From NCBI GenBank assembly GCA_937959265.1, contig CALGMA010000015.1, positions 1 to 64,000 on the forward strand: DNA of 64,000 nt, in the 5' to 3' direction. The translations under genes and the position numbers were made by a program. The stretch comes from an uncultured Anaerolineae bacterium. Its GTDB lineage: Bacteria > Chloroflexota > Anaerolineae > J036 > Brachytrichaceae. Below are positions 25,774-34,879 of the stretch, one piece after another; within the stretch, counting starts at the first letter, position 1, and each line of letters starts with the position of its first letter. The notes beneath the pieces are model-generated. The model searched no databases. It saw only the letters and a program-made list of their open reading frames with translations, and was not told where the DNA came from.

Positions 25774-27066
25774 ATGCGCATCACTGATTTCCGCATTACC
25801 CCAATTGCCATCTCCGACCCGCCATTGCTGAATGCGGCCGGCTTGCATGCGCCATACGCCTTGCGCGTGATCGTCGAGGTGGTGAGCAACGACAACATCT
25901 ACGGTGTGAGCGAGCTGCCAGGCAGTACAGATGTGCTTGCCGACCTGGAGGGTGTGCGCCACTTAGTTGTGGGCAGCGATCCATTCCGGCTGAACGCACT
26001 CGCACGCGACATCGAGGCGCACTTCGGCGACGCAACAAGCGGCGACCGTCAACGCATGCGCACCACCATCCACAGCCGGCGCGCTGCCCGCACTTTCGGC
26101 GCAGTCGAGGTTGCTTGCTTGGATCTGATCGGCAAGGCCATTGGCCGGCCGGTGTATGACTTGTTGGGAGGCAAAGTGCGCGACCGCGTGCCGTTCTCGG
26201 CCTATTTGTTCTATAAGCACGAAGGCGCCGGTGGTGAATTGGGCTTCGCCATTGATCCAAAGGCAACTGGCTGGGACGCTGCGCGCCAGGCGGCTGCGCT
26301 CACCCCCGACGGCATCGTCGCCCAGGCGCAGGCCATGTGCCGTGAGTTCGGTTTCAAGTCGCTCAAGCTGAAGGGAGGGGTGTTCGAGCCGCAGATCGAA
26401 GTGGACACGATCTTTGCGTTGCGCGAGGCGTTCGGCCCCAGCACGCCGCTACGCCTCGATCCAAACGCGGTGTGGTCGGTCGAGACGGCCATCCGGCATG
26501 GTAGGCAGATGGAAGGTGCGCTGGAGTATCTCGAAGACCCAACGCGCGGTCAGGAAGCGATGGCTCAGGTCGCTCAAGCAGTGAACATCCCGCTGGCGAC
26601 GAATATGTGCACCACGTCGTTCGATGACATCCCCGGCAGCGTGCGGCTAGGCAGCGAACACATCATCCTGAGCGATCACCACTTTTGGGGCGGCCTGCGC
26701 GCATCGGTCGAGCTGGCCCGCATTTGCCGCATATTCGGTCGCGGGCTTTCGATGCACTCGAACAGTCACGTCGGCATCTCGCTGCGGGCCATGGCGCATC
26801 TGGCGGCGGCGGTTCCGAACCTCACCTATGCCTGCGACACCCACTATCCCTGGCAATGCGAGGAAGTGGTCGTCGGCGGACGCCTGCAGTTCGACGACGG
26901 CGATTTGGTCGTCGGCGATGCGCCCGGACTGGGGATCGAACTCGACCGCGCCATGCTGGCCAGGCTGCATGCGAACTACGTCAAGTGCGGCCTGACCAGG
27001 CGCGACGACGAGGCCGAGATGCAGAAAGTCCAACCAGGCTGGCGGTTCATGGAAACGCGCTGGTAA
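25774..27066 (+). CDS. Enolase-superfamily sugar-acid dehydratase (glucarate dehydratase-like)
   Basis: 430 residues, with the capping domain first and a barrel after about residue 150. The second catalytic strand reads KLKGGV (base lysine), metal ligands are in RLDPNAVW and YLEDP, and the C-terminal base in SMHSNSHVGIS; this Lys plus His-Asp layout is that of glucarate dehydratases and close relatives. They remove water from a hexarate to give a 5-keto-4-deoxy acid. The SDR, FAD and Gfo/Idh genes around it support a role in uronic or aldaric acid use. The exact acid (glucarate, galactarate, other) is not decided by sequence. Confidence 0.83.
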   Translation: MRITDFRITPIAISDPPLLNAAGLHAPYALRVIVEVVSNDNIYGVSELPGSTDVLADLEGVRHLVVGSDPFRLNALARDIEAHFGDATSGDRQRMRTTIHSRRAARTFGAVEVACLDLIGKAIGRPVYDLLGGKVRDRVPFSAYLFYKHEGAGGELGFAIDPKATGWDAARQAAALTPDGIVAQAQAMCREFGFKSLKLKGGVFEPQIEVDTIFALREAFGPSTPLRLDPNAVWSVETAIRHGRQMEGALEYLEDPTRGQEAMAQVAQAVNIPLATNMCTTSFDDIPGSVRLGSEHIILSDHHFWGGLRASVELARICRIFGRGLSMHSNSHVGISLRAMAHLAAAVPNLTYACDTHYPWQCEEVVVGGRLQFDDGDLVVGDAPGLGIELDRAMLARLHANYVKCGLTRRDDEAEMQKVQPGWRFMETRW

Positions 27067-27076
27067 CGTCGGCCTT

Positions 27077-27838
27077 TCAGCTCCAGCCGCTCGCGCCTTT
27101 CACGCTCCACACGGCGCCGGTGGTGTAGGTGTTGCGTTCTGAGGTTAAAAAGGCGATCACCTCGGCGATTTCTTCGGCATCGGCATAGCGGCCGATCGGC
27201 ACGCCGGGGTTCTCCAGGTGCTCCTTGGAAAAGCGTGGCACGACCATCTGCGTCAACACACGGCCGGGTTCCACGCCGTTTACAAACACGCCCTGGTCAG
27301 GGTAGGCGTTGCCGAGCGCCATGATGAGCGACCACACCGCGCCTTTGCTGACGCCATAGGGGACGTTGTGCGTCGCACCCAGCCGAGCGCCGCTGGTGAT
27401 CGTCACGCAGCGCCCCCAGCGCTGACGGAGCATATATGGGATGGCCGCCTGGTGGCAGTAGAAGACGCCGTACACGTTCACCTTCATGATGCGGTCGAAG
27501 TAGTCGCTCGTCATTTCCAGGAAGGGCGTCTCTCGACCGAAGATGCCAGCGCAGCAAACCAGGATGTCGAGCCGGCCAAATGTCTCGACTGCCTGCGCCA
27601 CCATCGCGCGCGCGGCTGCTTCATCGGCGACGTCGGTTTTGATGAACAGCGCACGCTGGCCAAGCGCTTCGATGGCGGCCAATGTCTGGGCTGCCTCGGC
27701 TTCGTCCAGGTCGGCGATGACGATGTCGCGGCCCTCCTCGGCCAGGCGCACGGCGGCGGCGCTGCCGATGCCGCGTCCGCTGCCGGTGACGATGGCCAGC
27801 CGGCGCTCCGTCGGCGCAGCAAAGCGTAAATTGGACAT
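27077..27838 (-). CDS. Short-chain dehydrogenase/reductase
   Basis: 253 residues, classical SDR on the minus strand. NAD(P) loop TGSGRGIG, CCAG in place of the usual NNAG, catalytic Ser in TITSGARLG and the pair YGVSK. The ending KGASGWS differs from the DGG... ending of most family members. It converges on the dehydratase with 10 nt between stops and is divergent from the FAD enzyme, so it is transcribed alone. It may supply an oxidation step in the same sugar-acid pathway, by context only. Confidence 0.85.
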   Translation of the reverse strand: MSNLRFAAPTERRLAIVTGSGRGIGSAAAVRLAEEGRDIVIADLDEAEAAQTLAAIEALGQRALFIKTDVADEAAARAMVAQAVETFGRLDILVCCAGIFGRETPFLEMTSDYFDRIMKVNVYGVFYCHQAAIPYMLRQRWGRCVTITSGARLGATHNVPYGVSKGAVWSLIMALGNAYPDQGVFVNGVEPGRVLTQMVVPRFSKEHLENPGVPIGRYADAEEIAEVIAFLTSERNTYTTGAVWSVKGASGWS

Positions 27839-27890
27839 AGGCGATGATTGATGGTTGTTGGTTGAAGGAAGGGTGATTTGAGTAGCACAC

Positions 27891-27896
27891 TATACT
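27891..27896 (+). promoter_or_regulatory. -10 box of the FAD oxidoreductase gene (leaderless)
   Basis: TATACT ends 7 nt before the ATG at 27904, with no ribosome site between. Confidence 0.6.
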
Positions 27897-27903
27897 CGCT
27901 GCG

Positions 27904-29457
27904 ATGATCTGTAAAGTAGATGTGGCGGTGATCGGCGGCGGCCTGGGCGGCGTGGCAGCGGCGCTGGCGGCGTGCGAGGCCGGCCGATCCGTTGTGTTGA
28001 CCGAAGCAACGGACTGGCTGGGCGGCCAGATGACCAGCCAGGGCGTAAGTGCGCTGGACGAACACGAGCACATCGAGTCCTATGGCGGCACGCCCAGCTA
28101 CATGGCGCTGCGCGAGGCAATCCGCGCGCACTACCGGGCGCGCTACGGTGTGCCGGCCATGCCCGACGGCCAGCCGCTTAACCCTGGCGATGGTTGGGTG
28201 AGCCGGTTGTGCTTTGAGCCGCGCGTCGGGCTGACTGTGTTGCAGACGATGCTCGCTCCTCATATTGTGAGCAGCCGGTTGGTCGTCTTACTCAATCATG
28301 CGCCGAAGTCGGCGGTGGTGCACGATGATCGCGTGACTGAAGTTCGGCTATGCACCACTGCCGATGAGCCTGCCGAAGCAACGATCCGCGCATGCTTCTT
28401 CCTCGACGCGACCGAACTAGGCGACCTGTTGCCGCTGACGGGAACGGAATACGTCACCGGCGCGGAGTCGCGCGCCGACACCGGTGAGCCGGACGCGCCG
28501 CCCGAAGCGCGGCCCGGCGAGGTGCAAGGCTTCACCTATTGCTTCGCAGTGGAGTACTGCCCGGGCGAGCACCATGTGATCGAGAAGCCAGCCAGCTACG
28601 AGCACATGCGCGACGCACAACCCTACACGCTGGTGTTGCGCAACAAAGACGGTAGTCCGCGCCCGTTCAAGATGTTTGCGCCAGGCGTAGCCGGCCTGCC
28701 GTTCTGGTCATATCGCCGGTTGCTTTCGCAGGCATTGCTTGATCCGCAGGGCGCATATGCCCTGCGCGATCTGGCCTTGATCAACTGGAACAGCAACGAT
28801 TACCACTGGCGCAGCATCATTGACGTTTCGCCCCAGGATCGGGCAGCGGCGCTCGACGAAGCCAGGCGGCTCTCGCTGGGCTTCCTGTATTGGCTGCAAA
28901 CCGAGTGCCCACGAGACGAGGGCGGTTTTGGCTACCCCGAACTCAAGCTACGGCCCGATGTGATGGGCACGGCCGATGGCCTGTCCAAGTTCCCCTACAT
29001 CCGAGAGTCGCGCCGGATCGTCGCGCTCACGCGCATCATGGAGCAGGATATTCTGGCCGCGTTGCGGCCGGATGCCAAGCAGGCCGCATGGCGCGATTCG
29101 ATCGGCGTCGGTTGGTATCCGATGGATCTGCATCCGGCAGTCGGCAACTCCCGCTCTATGTTTGAGCCGACCTTGCCGTTCCAGATCCCGCTTGGCGCGC
29201 TCATCCCACGTCGCACGGAGAACCTCATCGCTGCATGCAAGAACATCGGCACGACGCACCTGACCAACGGCGCGTATCGCCTGCATCCGGTCGAATGGAA
29301 CATCGGGGAGAGCGCCGGCGCGCTGGCTGCGTTTTGCTGCGAGGTTGGCGTAGCGCCGCGCGCGGCACGAGATGATGCGACGTTATTCGCGCGCTTCCAG
29401 GATCGTCTTCGCGCGCGCGGTGTGCCGCTCGATTGGTTGCCGCTGGTGGGCCATTGA
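27904..29457 (+). CDS. FAD-dependent oxidoreductase (FAD_oxidored family)
   Basis: 517 residues. The N-terminal FAD loop is VAVIGGGLGGVAAALAA, followed by GRSVVLTEATDWLGGQMTSQG, which is the hallmark of the FAD_oxidored family where a cysteine or glutamine follows the GG. A second nucleotide contact is CFFLDATELGDLL, and the C-terminal TENLIAACKNIGTTHLTNG closes the FAD site. Family members act on diverse substrates and are frequent in sugar-degradation loci of environmental bacteria. It is divergent from the SDR gene. The stop codon overlaps the -35 box of the following leader promoter. Confidence 0.82.
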   Translation: MICKVDVAVIGGGLGGVAAALAACEAGRSVVLTEATDWLGGQMTSQGVSALDEHEHIESYGGTPSYMALREAIRAHYRARYGVPAMPDGQPLNPGDGWVSRLCFEPRVGLTVLQTMLAPHIVSSRLVVLLNHAPKSAVVHDDRVTEVRLCTTADEPAEATIRACFFLDATELGDLLPLTGTEYVTGAESRADTGEPDAPPEARPGEVQGFTYCFAVEYCPGEHHVIEKPASYEHMRDAQPYTLVLRNKDGSPRPFKMFAPGVAGLPFWSYRRLLSQALLDPQGAYALRDLALINWNSNDYHWRSIIDVSPQDRAAALDEARRLSLGFLYWLQTECPRDEGGFGYPELKLRPDVMGTADGLSKFPYIRESRRIVALTRIMEQDILAALRPDAKQAAWRDSIGVGWYPMDLHPAVGNSRSMFEPTLPFQIPLGALIPRRTENLIAACKNIGTTHLTNGAYRLHPVEWNIGESAGALAAFCCEVGVAPRAARDDATLFARFQDRLRARGVPLDWLPLVGH

Positions 29458-29482
29458 CAAGGACGGCCCATCTCGTTAACAT
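29454..29482 (+). promoter_or_regulatory. Promoter of the leader peptide and liv-type operon
   Basis: A perfect TTGACA (29454-29459) and TAACAT (29477-29482) are separated by the ideal 17 nt. It is the best -35/-10 pair found in the window. Transcription would begin near 29489, about 20 nt before the leader ORF and 280 nt before the binding-protein gene. Confidence 0.75.
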
Positions 29483-29508
29483 CCGCGCCAATAGACCGAG
29501 CGACATCC

Positions 29509-29631
29509 ATGCATTTACTTCGAGTCATGCAACCACGACGTGCGACCCGTCAACCGTGTCTCTGCTGCATCGGGACGGCGTGCTTGTGTACTGCGCGGGC
29601 CGGCCGGCTTGAGGCTGACACACGCCGGTAG
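29509..29631 (+). CDS. Cysteine-rich leader peptide (candidate attenuation uORF)
   Basis: A 40-codon frame begins 20 nt after the predicted transcript start and ends at TAG 29629-29631. The peptide begins MHLLRVMQPRR and has five cysteines between residues 17 and 27 (CLCC ... CLC). Its coding sequence contains the left arm of a hairpin (TGCGCGGGC 29592-29600 pairs with 29631-29639), so ribosome position would decide the RNA fold. Cys-rich leader peptides with a basic N-terminal half are known upstream of sulfur genes in actinobacteria. It is not matched to any family I can name with certainty, and its translation is inferred. Confidence 0.55.
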   Translation: MHLLRVMQPRRATRQPCLCCIGTACLCTARAGRLEADTRR

Positions 29632-29743
29632 CCCGCGCACCTCTTTCGCCTTCGTCTGTCACGTTTCTGTCGCTGCAGTGCGCGTTCACTGCACTCTGAT
29701 TTAGGTCTATTCGTCGTTGGCGCCGAGGCGCGCGCTTCGGTGC
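29592..29743 (+). promoter_or_regulatory. Structured leader with three stem-loops before the binding-protein gene
   Basis: Three stems follow one another: 29592-29600/29631-29639 with an inner CCGGC/GCCGG (29604-29608/29624-29628); TGCAGTG 29674-29680 with 29687-29693; and GCGCCGAG 29720-29727 with CTTCGGTGC 29735-29743. The last is followed by TGTTATTCTT. This is the layout of an attenuator controlled by the Cys-rich uORF. Otherwise the 311-nt gap between 29457 and 29769 holds no gene. Confidence 0.45.
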
Positions 29744-29768
29744 TGTTATTCTTGAATGTGAGGTTCCT

Positions 29769-30998
29769 ATGAATCGTTCATCTTCTTCTGTTTCTGTGCG
29801 CGGTAGCAAACACACCCTCCCAGGCGTCCTGATGGCGTTGACGATAGCTGCATCAGCCTGCGCCGTGCAGCCGCCGCCGGCTGCCAATCCGCCTGCTCAA
29901 CCCGCCCCGGCTCAGCCTGCGGCTTCCGGCGAACCGATCTACATCGGCGTGAGCGGCCCGCTCACCGGCCCCAATGCGCGCTACGGCGTGCAGTGGAAGA
30001 AGGGCTTCGACCTGGCGCTCGATGCCATCAACGGTAAAGGCGGCGTGCGCGGGCGCAAGCTCGAATACATCTTCGAGGATTCTCAGAGCGATCCCAAGCA
30101 ATCCGTCGTCGTCGCGCAGAAGTTCGTCGCCGACCCGCGCATCGTGATCGAGCTGGGCGATTTCAGCAGCCCGGCCTCGATGGCGGCCTCGCCGATCTAT
30201 CAGCGGGCCGGCTTGGTGCAGTTTGGCTTCACTAACTCGCACCCGGATTTCACCAAGGGCGGCGACTACATGTGGAGCAACTCTGCGACGCAGGCCGACC
30301 TGTCGCCGGCCCTGGCGGAGTTTGCTCACAGCACGCTTGGCCTGAACCGCCTGGCCGTGTTCTACCTGAACACCGATTGGGGCAAGGCAACCTATGACCT
30401 GTTCCAGCAGCATGCCAAGAAGATCGGCGCGGAGATCGTCGCAGCCGAAGCGTATCTGCCCGACGAGAAAGATTTCCGTTCGGCATTGACGCGCGCGCGT
30501 GACGCCAACCCCGACGGCATCGTGCTGATCTCGTATCAGGCCGATGGCGCGCAGATCGTGCAGCAGTTGGCTACGACCGACTTGAAGGTGCCCATCGTCG
30601 GCGCGTCGTCGCTGCACTCACCCGACTTCCTGCGCCTCGGCGGCGCCGCGGTGGAGGGCGTATACATCCGCGGCCAGTTCTCGCCCGAAGACCTGCGCCC
30701 CACCGTGCAGGCGTTTGTGCAGGCCTATCGCGCCAAATACAACGAAGAACCCGACTTCTTCGCCGCGCATGCCTACGACACGATGAACATCGTCGCCGCG
30801 CTGATCGAAGTCGCCGGGCCGGATCGCCGAGCCATCCGGGACGCCTTCACCCAGATCAAGGATGTGCCCAGCGTGATCTACGGCAAGGTGACCTTCAACC
30901 CCGAGACGCGCCGCGTGGCCAACCCGCAGTTCGTGGACTTGATCGTCAAAGACGGCAAGTTCGTCACCTGGGATGGCAGCAAGCAAGCCGGGCAATGA
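29769..30998 (+). CDS. LivK-type ABC transporter substrate-binding lipoprotein
   Basis: 409 residues. A lipoprotein signal (GVLMALTIAASAC, Cys around residue 31) precedes a Pro/Ala linker. The mature part is a type 1 periplasmic-binding fold: YIGVSGPLTGPNARYGVQWKKG, then KLEYIFEDSQSDPKQSV and the hinge strands of the LivJ/LivK family. Members bind branched-chain amino acids but also amides, urea and aromatic or sulfur compounds. First structural gene of the operon at 29.7-35.6 kb; GAGGT stands a few bases before ATG. The leader peptide upstream suggests its ligand may relate to cysteine or sulfur, which is inference. Confidence 0.88.
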   Translation: MNRSSSSVSVRGSKHTLPGVLMALTIAASACAVQPPPAANPPAQPAPAQPAASGEPIYIGVSGPLTGPNARYGVQWKKGFDLALDAINGKGGVRGRKLEYIFEDSQSDPKQSVVVAQKFVADPRIVIELGDFSSPASMAASPIYQRAGLVQFGFTNSHPDFTKGGDYMWSNSATQADLSPALAEFAHSTLGLNRLAVFYLNTDWGKATYDLFQQHAKKIGAEIVAAEAYLPDEKDFRSALTRARDANPDGIVLISYQADGAQIVQQLATTDLKVPIVGASSLHSPDFLRLGGAAVEGVYIRGQFSPEDLRPTVQAFVQAYRAKYNEEPDFFAAHAYDTMNIVAALIEVAGPDRRAIRDAFTQIKDVPSVIYGKVTFNPETRRVANPQFVDLIVKDGKFVTWDGSKQAGQ

Positions 30999-31026
30999 CC
31001 CGGCGCGGTTTGTGAAAGGATCGGTT

Positions 31027-31066
31027 GGGTCGGCGAAGGCAACATCTTCGCCGACCCGGGCTTTTT
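31027..31066 (+). terminator. Hairpin with T-run after the binding-protein gene
   Basis: GGGTCGGCGAAG (31027-31038) pairs with 31046-31057 and is followed by GGGCTTTTT. It can end part of the transcripts, so binding protein would be made in excess over the permease and ATPases. The hairpin resembles the one inside the MITE-like element at 25484. Confidence 0.7.
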
Positions 31067-31091
31067 GACCCCCTCGAGGAGATCAAGCATC

Positions 31092-32132
31092 ATGCGGATG
31101 AGCAAGCGCGAGCGCGTGGAAGCCGCGCTCAAAGGCGAACCTGTGGACCGCGTGCCGGTGTCGGCCTGGCGGCATTTTGTGCCCGAGGAAGTCTCTGCCG
31201 AGCGACTGGCTGCCGCCAGCCTGGCCTACTTCCGCGAGTTCGACTGGGACTGGCTGAAGCTGAACCCGCGCGCGACATACTACGCCGAAGCGTGGGGCAA
31301 CCGCTACGATTTCGGCGACTACACCTCGGTCTTCCCCAGGCTGGTGGATGGGCCGATTCGCTCGCCGGCCGACCTGGACAAGCTGGCGCCGGTGGATCCC
31401 AAAGGCGGCATCTTCGCCGAACATCTCGACTTGGTGCGCCGCGTGAAAGCGGGCATCGGCGACGCGCACTTCGTGCAGACGGTGTTCTCGCCGCTGTCGG
31501 TGCTGGCGTTCCTGATGGCGCGCGCAGATCAGCATGACGCCGGCCAGTTGATCCAGGCGCAGTACGACGGCATCCGGCGCGCCATTGCCGAGAATCCGCA
31601 GGGCGTTCACCACGCGCTGAGCGTGATCGCCGACGCGCTGGCCGGCTACGCCGCTGCGGCTGTGGACGCCGGGGCAAGCGGCGTCTTCTTCGCCATCGTC
31701 AAGCTCGCCCGCCGGGGCGTGCTCACGGAGGCGGAATATGCCCGCTTTGGCCGCCCTTACGACCTGCGCGTGCTCCAGGCCGTGCAAGGCGCGCCGTTCA
31801 ACCTGCTGCACGTGTGCGGCCCGCAGGTGTACTTCGACGCGGTGATGGACTATCCGGTGCATGCCATCAACTGGGCAACGCTTAACCAGGATAACCCTAC
31901 CGTGGGCGCAGCGCAGTGTTTAACGCAGCGCGCGCTGATCGGCGGGGTAGATGAGCTGAGCACGCTACAGACCGGCGCGCCCGATGATGTCATCGCCGAA
32001 GCGCAACGGGCCATTCGCGCCACCGGCGGACGCCGCTTTCTGCTGTCGCCGGGCTGCGGCGTGAACATGGATGCGCCCGCGACCAACCTGCATGCCCTGC
32101 GTCGCGCCGCCGAGTTACCGTTGCCGGCCTGA
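31092..32132 (+). CDS. Uroporphyrinogen decarboxylase-like protein (possible methyltransferase)
   Basis: 346 residues. The URO-D fold is suggested by [22 protein letters not shown], interrupted for description, and the C-terminal [20 protein letters not shown]. The family contains true uroporphyrinogen decarboxylase and corrinoid-dependent methyltransferases such as MtaA and CmuA. The position inside a liv-type ABC operon and the lack of other haem genes favour a catabolic or methyl-transfer role over haem synthesis. GAGGAG lies 11 nt before the ATG. It is 6 nt before the permease gene. A partner corrinoid protein is not present in the window. Confidence 0.8.
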   Translation: MRMSKRERVEAALKGEPVDRVPVSAWRHFVPEEVSAERLAAASLAYFREFDWDWLKLNPRATYYAEAWGNRYDFGDYTSVFPRLVDGPIRSPADLDKLAPVDPKGGIFAEHLDLVRRVKAGIGDAHFVQTVFSPLSVLAFLMARADQHDAGQLIQAQYDGIRRAIAENPQGVHHALSVIADALAGYAAAAVDAGASGVFFAIVKLARRGVLTEAEYARFGRPYDLRVLQAVQGAPFNLLHVCGPQVYFDAVMDYPVHAINWATLNQDNPTVGAAQCLTQRALIGGVDELSTLQTGAPDDVIAEAQRAIRATGGRRFLLSPGCGVNMDAPATNLHALRRAAELPLPA

Positions 32133-32138
32133 CCGCCC

Positions 32139-33977
32139 ATGCCCGAATTCACCTTGCGCGCGTTCGCCGACCAGCTCATCAACGGATTGGTCATCGGCAA
32201 CATCTACGCGCTGATCGCCATCGGCCTCGCCCTCATCTTCGGCGTGGCCAACCTAATCAACTTTGCCCATGGCTCGGTGTACATGATCGGCGCATACGTG
32301 GGATGGGTATGCGTGACCGGGCTGGGTTGGTCGCTCGGCCCGACGTTCATCGTCGTCGCCGTAGTCTGCGGGGCGCTCGGCGTGCTGATCGAGCGCTTCG
32401 GTCTGCGCCGGCTGCAGAGCGAAGCGCGCATCGCGCCGTTGCTGGCCACCATCGGCATCAGCTTCGCGCTCGACCAATTGGTGCAGCTTATCTTCACGCC
32501 CAATCCGCAGTCGTTCCCCAGCCCGCTGCCGGCGATGCGCGTCATGTTGGGCGGGGTCAGCATCGGCGCGCTCGACGCGCTCATCGCAGCCATCACGATC
32601 ACCATCGCGGCGACGTTGTTCGCCTTCCTGCGCTTCACGCGGCTGGGCTGGGCGCTGCGCGCGACGGCGCAGGACCGCGAGGCGGCGCAACAGATGGGCG
32701 TGGATGTGAACGCGATTAACGCGCTCACGTTCGCGGTTGCGGCGGTGCTGGGCGGCATCGGCGGCGTGATGATCGGCATGTACTTCACCTCGGTCTATCC
32801 GACCATGAGCTACGGCGCGATGCTCAAGGGCTTTGCGGCTAACTTGCTGGGCGGTCTGGGCAGCGTGCCCGGCGCCGTAATCGGCGGCTTGCTGCTGGGC
32901 TTGATCGAGACGTTTGGCGTCGCGCTGCTCGGCTCGACCTATCGCAACTTGTTCACCTTCGTCATCCTTATCGGGGTGCTGGTGCTGCGGCCGACCGGCC
33001 TGTTCGGCGCGCAGCGCGCGATGCCCCCTGAGCCGCTCACCGGCACGTTCGTGGCGAACAGCAAGCCGGTGCGCATCCCGTGGTTTGTGGCCGTCGGCGG
33101 GTTGGTCGCCGCTGCCCTCTTGCCCTTTATCTCATCCAACCCCTACCTCTTGCAAATCTTCACTAACGCCTGGCTGTTTGCCATGCTGGCGTTGAGCATC
33201 ACGCTGGTCACCGGCACGGCGGGGCAGATGTCGCTTGGCCAGGCGGGCTTCTTGGCCATCGGCGGCTACGCCTCGGCCCTGTTGGCCATGCGCTTGAGTT
33301 GGCCGCTGGAGCTGTCGTTGCTCGCCGGCGCGGCCATTGCGGCTGCGCTGGGCACGCTGCTCACGTGGCCGGTCTTCCGCCTGCGCAGCCAATACGTCGC
33401 GCTGGCCACGCTGGGCATCGGCGAGGTGATCAATCAAATCATCCTCAACTGGGAAGGGTTGACCAACGGCGTGTTGGGCCTGAGCAACATTCCGCCGCTG
33501 TCGTTGTTCGGCCTGCCGATCATCGAGACGGCGCCGATCTACTGGTTTGCCCTGGCGATGTTGGTCGTCGCCGCGCTCTTCCAATGGCGGCTGACGCAGT
33601 CGCATCTGGGCCGGACGTGGCGCGCCATGCGCGAAGATGAGGTCGCGGCGCGCGCCTTCGGCGTCTCGCTGAACCGCTACAAGGCGCTGGCGTTCATCGC
33701 CGGCGGGTTGATCGCCGGGTTGAGCGGGGCGTTCACGGCGCACATGTATTCGTATATCAACAACGAGACCTTTGCGGCGACGACTTCGATCCTGGGTCTG
33801 ACGATGGTGATCCTGGGCGGGATGGGCAACATGAGCGGCGCGATCGTCGGCGCCATCGCGCTGACGGCGCTGCCGGAGCTGTTCCGCCCGCTGGCCGACG
33901 CCCGATATCTGATCTACGGCATCGTGCTGCTCTTGTTGGTGCGTTTCCGCCCGCAGGGGTTGCTGGGGACGGTGTGA
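32139..33977 (+). CDS. Fused LivH-LivM branched-chain-type ABC permease
   Basis: 612 residues, twice the size of a single permease. The first half (about 1-295) is LivH-like ([26 protein letters not shown]); the second half (about 310-612) is LivM-like ([40 protein letters not shown]). Each half has about eight membrane helices, and a 40-residue linker rich in Pro and charged residues joins them. In most bacteria LivH and LivM are separate proteins, so this is a natural fusion that fixes the two halves in one chain. It overlaps or abuts livG. Confidence 0.92.
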   Translation: MPEFTLRAFADQLINGLVIGNIYALIAIGLALIFGVANLINFAHGSVYMIGAYVGWVCVTGLGWSLGPTFIVVAVVCGALGVLIERFGLRRLQSEARIAPLLATIGISFALDQLVQLIFTPNPQSFPSPLPAMRVMLGGVSIGALDALIAAITITIAATLFAFLRFTRLGWALRATAQDREAAQQMGVDVNAINALTFAVAAVLGGIGGVMIGMYFTSVYPTMSYGAMLKGFAANLLGGLGSVPGAVIGGLLLGLIETFGVALLGSTYRNLFTFVILIGVLVLRPTGLFGAQRAMPPEPLTGTFVANSKPVRIPWFVAVGGLVAAALLPFISSNPYLLQIFTNAWLFAMLALSITLVTGTAGQMSLGQAGFLAIGGYASALLAMRLSWPLELSLLAGAAIAAALGTLLTWPVFRLRSQYVALATLGIGEVINQIILNWEGLTNGVLGLSNIPPLSLFGLPIIETAPIYWFALAMLVVAALFQWRLTQSHLGRTWRAMREDEVAARAFGVSLNRYKALAFIAGGLIAGLSGAFTAHMYSYINNETFAATTSILGLTMVILGGMGNMSGAIVGAIALTALPELFRPLADARYLIYGIVLLLLVRFRPQGLLGTV

Positions 33978-33985
33978 GGCATGGC

Positions 33986-34879
33986 ATGTCGCTGTTAGAA
34001 GTCTGTGGTCTGCGCCGCGAATTCGGCGGGGTCATTGCGGTAGACGGCGTAGATTTGACTGTCGAGGCCGGCGAGACGGTGAGCGTGATCGGGCCGAACG
34101 GCGCAGGCAAGACCACGTTGTTCAACCTGATCACCGGCCTGGACAAGCCGGATGCCGGCCAGGTGCTGTTGGATGGGCGCCCGATCACCGGTCTGCCGCC
34201 GGAGAAGCTGGCCGCGCTGGGAATCGCGCGCACCTTTCAGCACGGGCGCGTGTTCGGCAATCTGAGCGTGCTGGATAACGTGCTCATCGGCGCGCACACG
34301 CGCCAGGCGGCGCATCGCTTGCGCGCGCCGGTGCTGGGCATGATGGCCGAGTTGGCGCTGGCGCTGATCCAGCCGCCGGCGTGGCGCGAGGAGCGTCGGC
34401 GGCTGCGCGAGGAAGCGCGCGAAGTGCTGGCGTTGTTCGGCGACCGGTTGCTGCCGCGCGCCGACCAGCCGGCCTATAGCCTCTCCTACGCCAACCGTCG
34501 GCGCACCGAGATCGCCCGCGCGTTGGCGCTGCGCCCGCAGCTGCTCCTGTTGGACGAGCCAACCGCCGGCATGAATCCGACCGAGACCGCCGAGGTGCTC
34601 GAATTCATCCGCGCCCTCAAGGGACGCGGCCTGACGATCTTGTTGATCGAGCACAAGCTGTCGCTGGTGATGCAGCTTTCCGACCGCGTCATCGTCATGG
34701 ACGACGGGCGCAAGATCGCCGAAGGCGCGCCCCAAAGTGTGCGCGACGACCCGAAGGTGATCGAAGCCTACTTGGGCCACAAGCGTCAGGGCGGCGATGC
34801 GCGGGACGCGCAGCTGGCCGGCGAAGACGATCTGCGCGCCGTCCTGCCGCAGGCGCGCCCTTCTTCGGTGAGCCAATGA
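33986..34879 (+). CDS. livG: LivG-type ABC transporter ATP-binding protein
   Basis: 297 residues. Walker A GPNGAGKTT, signature SYANRRRTEIARAL where the canonical LSGGQ is replaced, as is usual for LivG proteins (LSYGxxR type), Walker B LLLLDEPTAGMNP and switch His in LIEHKLSL. A 25-residue C-terminal extension is present. It energises the fused permease together with LivF. A GTG at 33974 that overlaps the permease stop is the alternative start; the ATG at 33986 gives the usual LLEVCGL beginning. The gene overlaps livF by four bases. Confidence 0.91.
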   Translation: MSLLEVCGLRREFGGVIAVDGVDLTVEAGETVSVIGPNGAGKTTLFNLITGLDKPDAGQVLLDGRPITGLPPEKLAALGIARTFQHGRVFGNLSVLDNVLIGAHTRQAAHRLRAPVLGMMAELALALIQPPAWREERRRLREEAREVLALFGDRLLPRADQPAYSLSYANRRRTEIARALALRPQLLLLDEPTAGMNPTETAEVLEFIRALKGRGLTILLIEHKLSLVMQLSDRVIVMDDGRKIAEGAPQSVRDDPKVIEAYLGHKRQGGDARDAQLAGEDDLRAVLPQARPSSVSQ

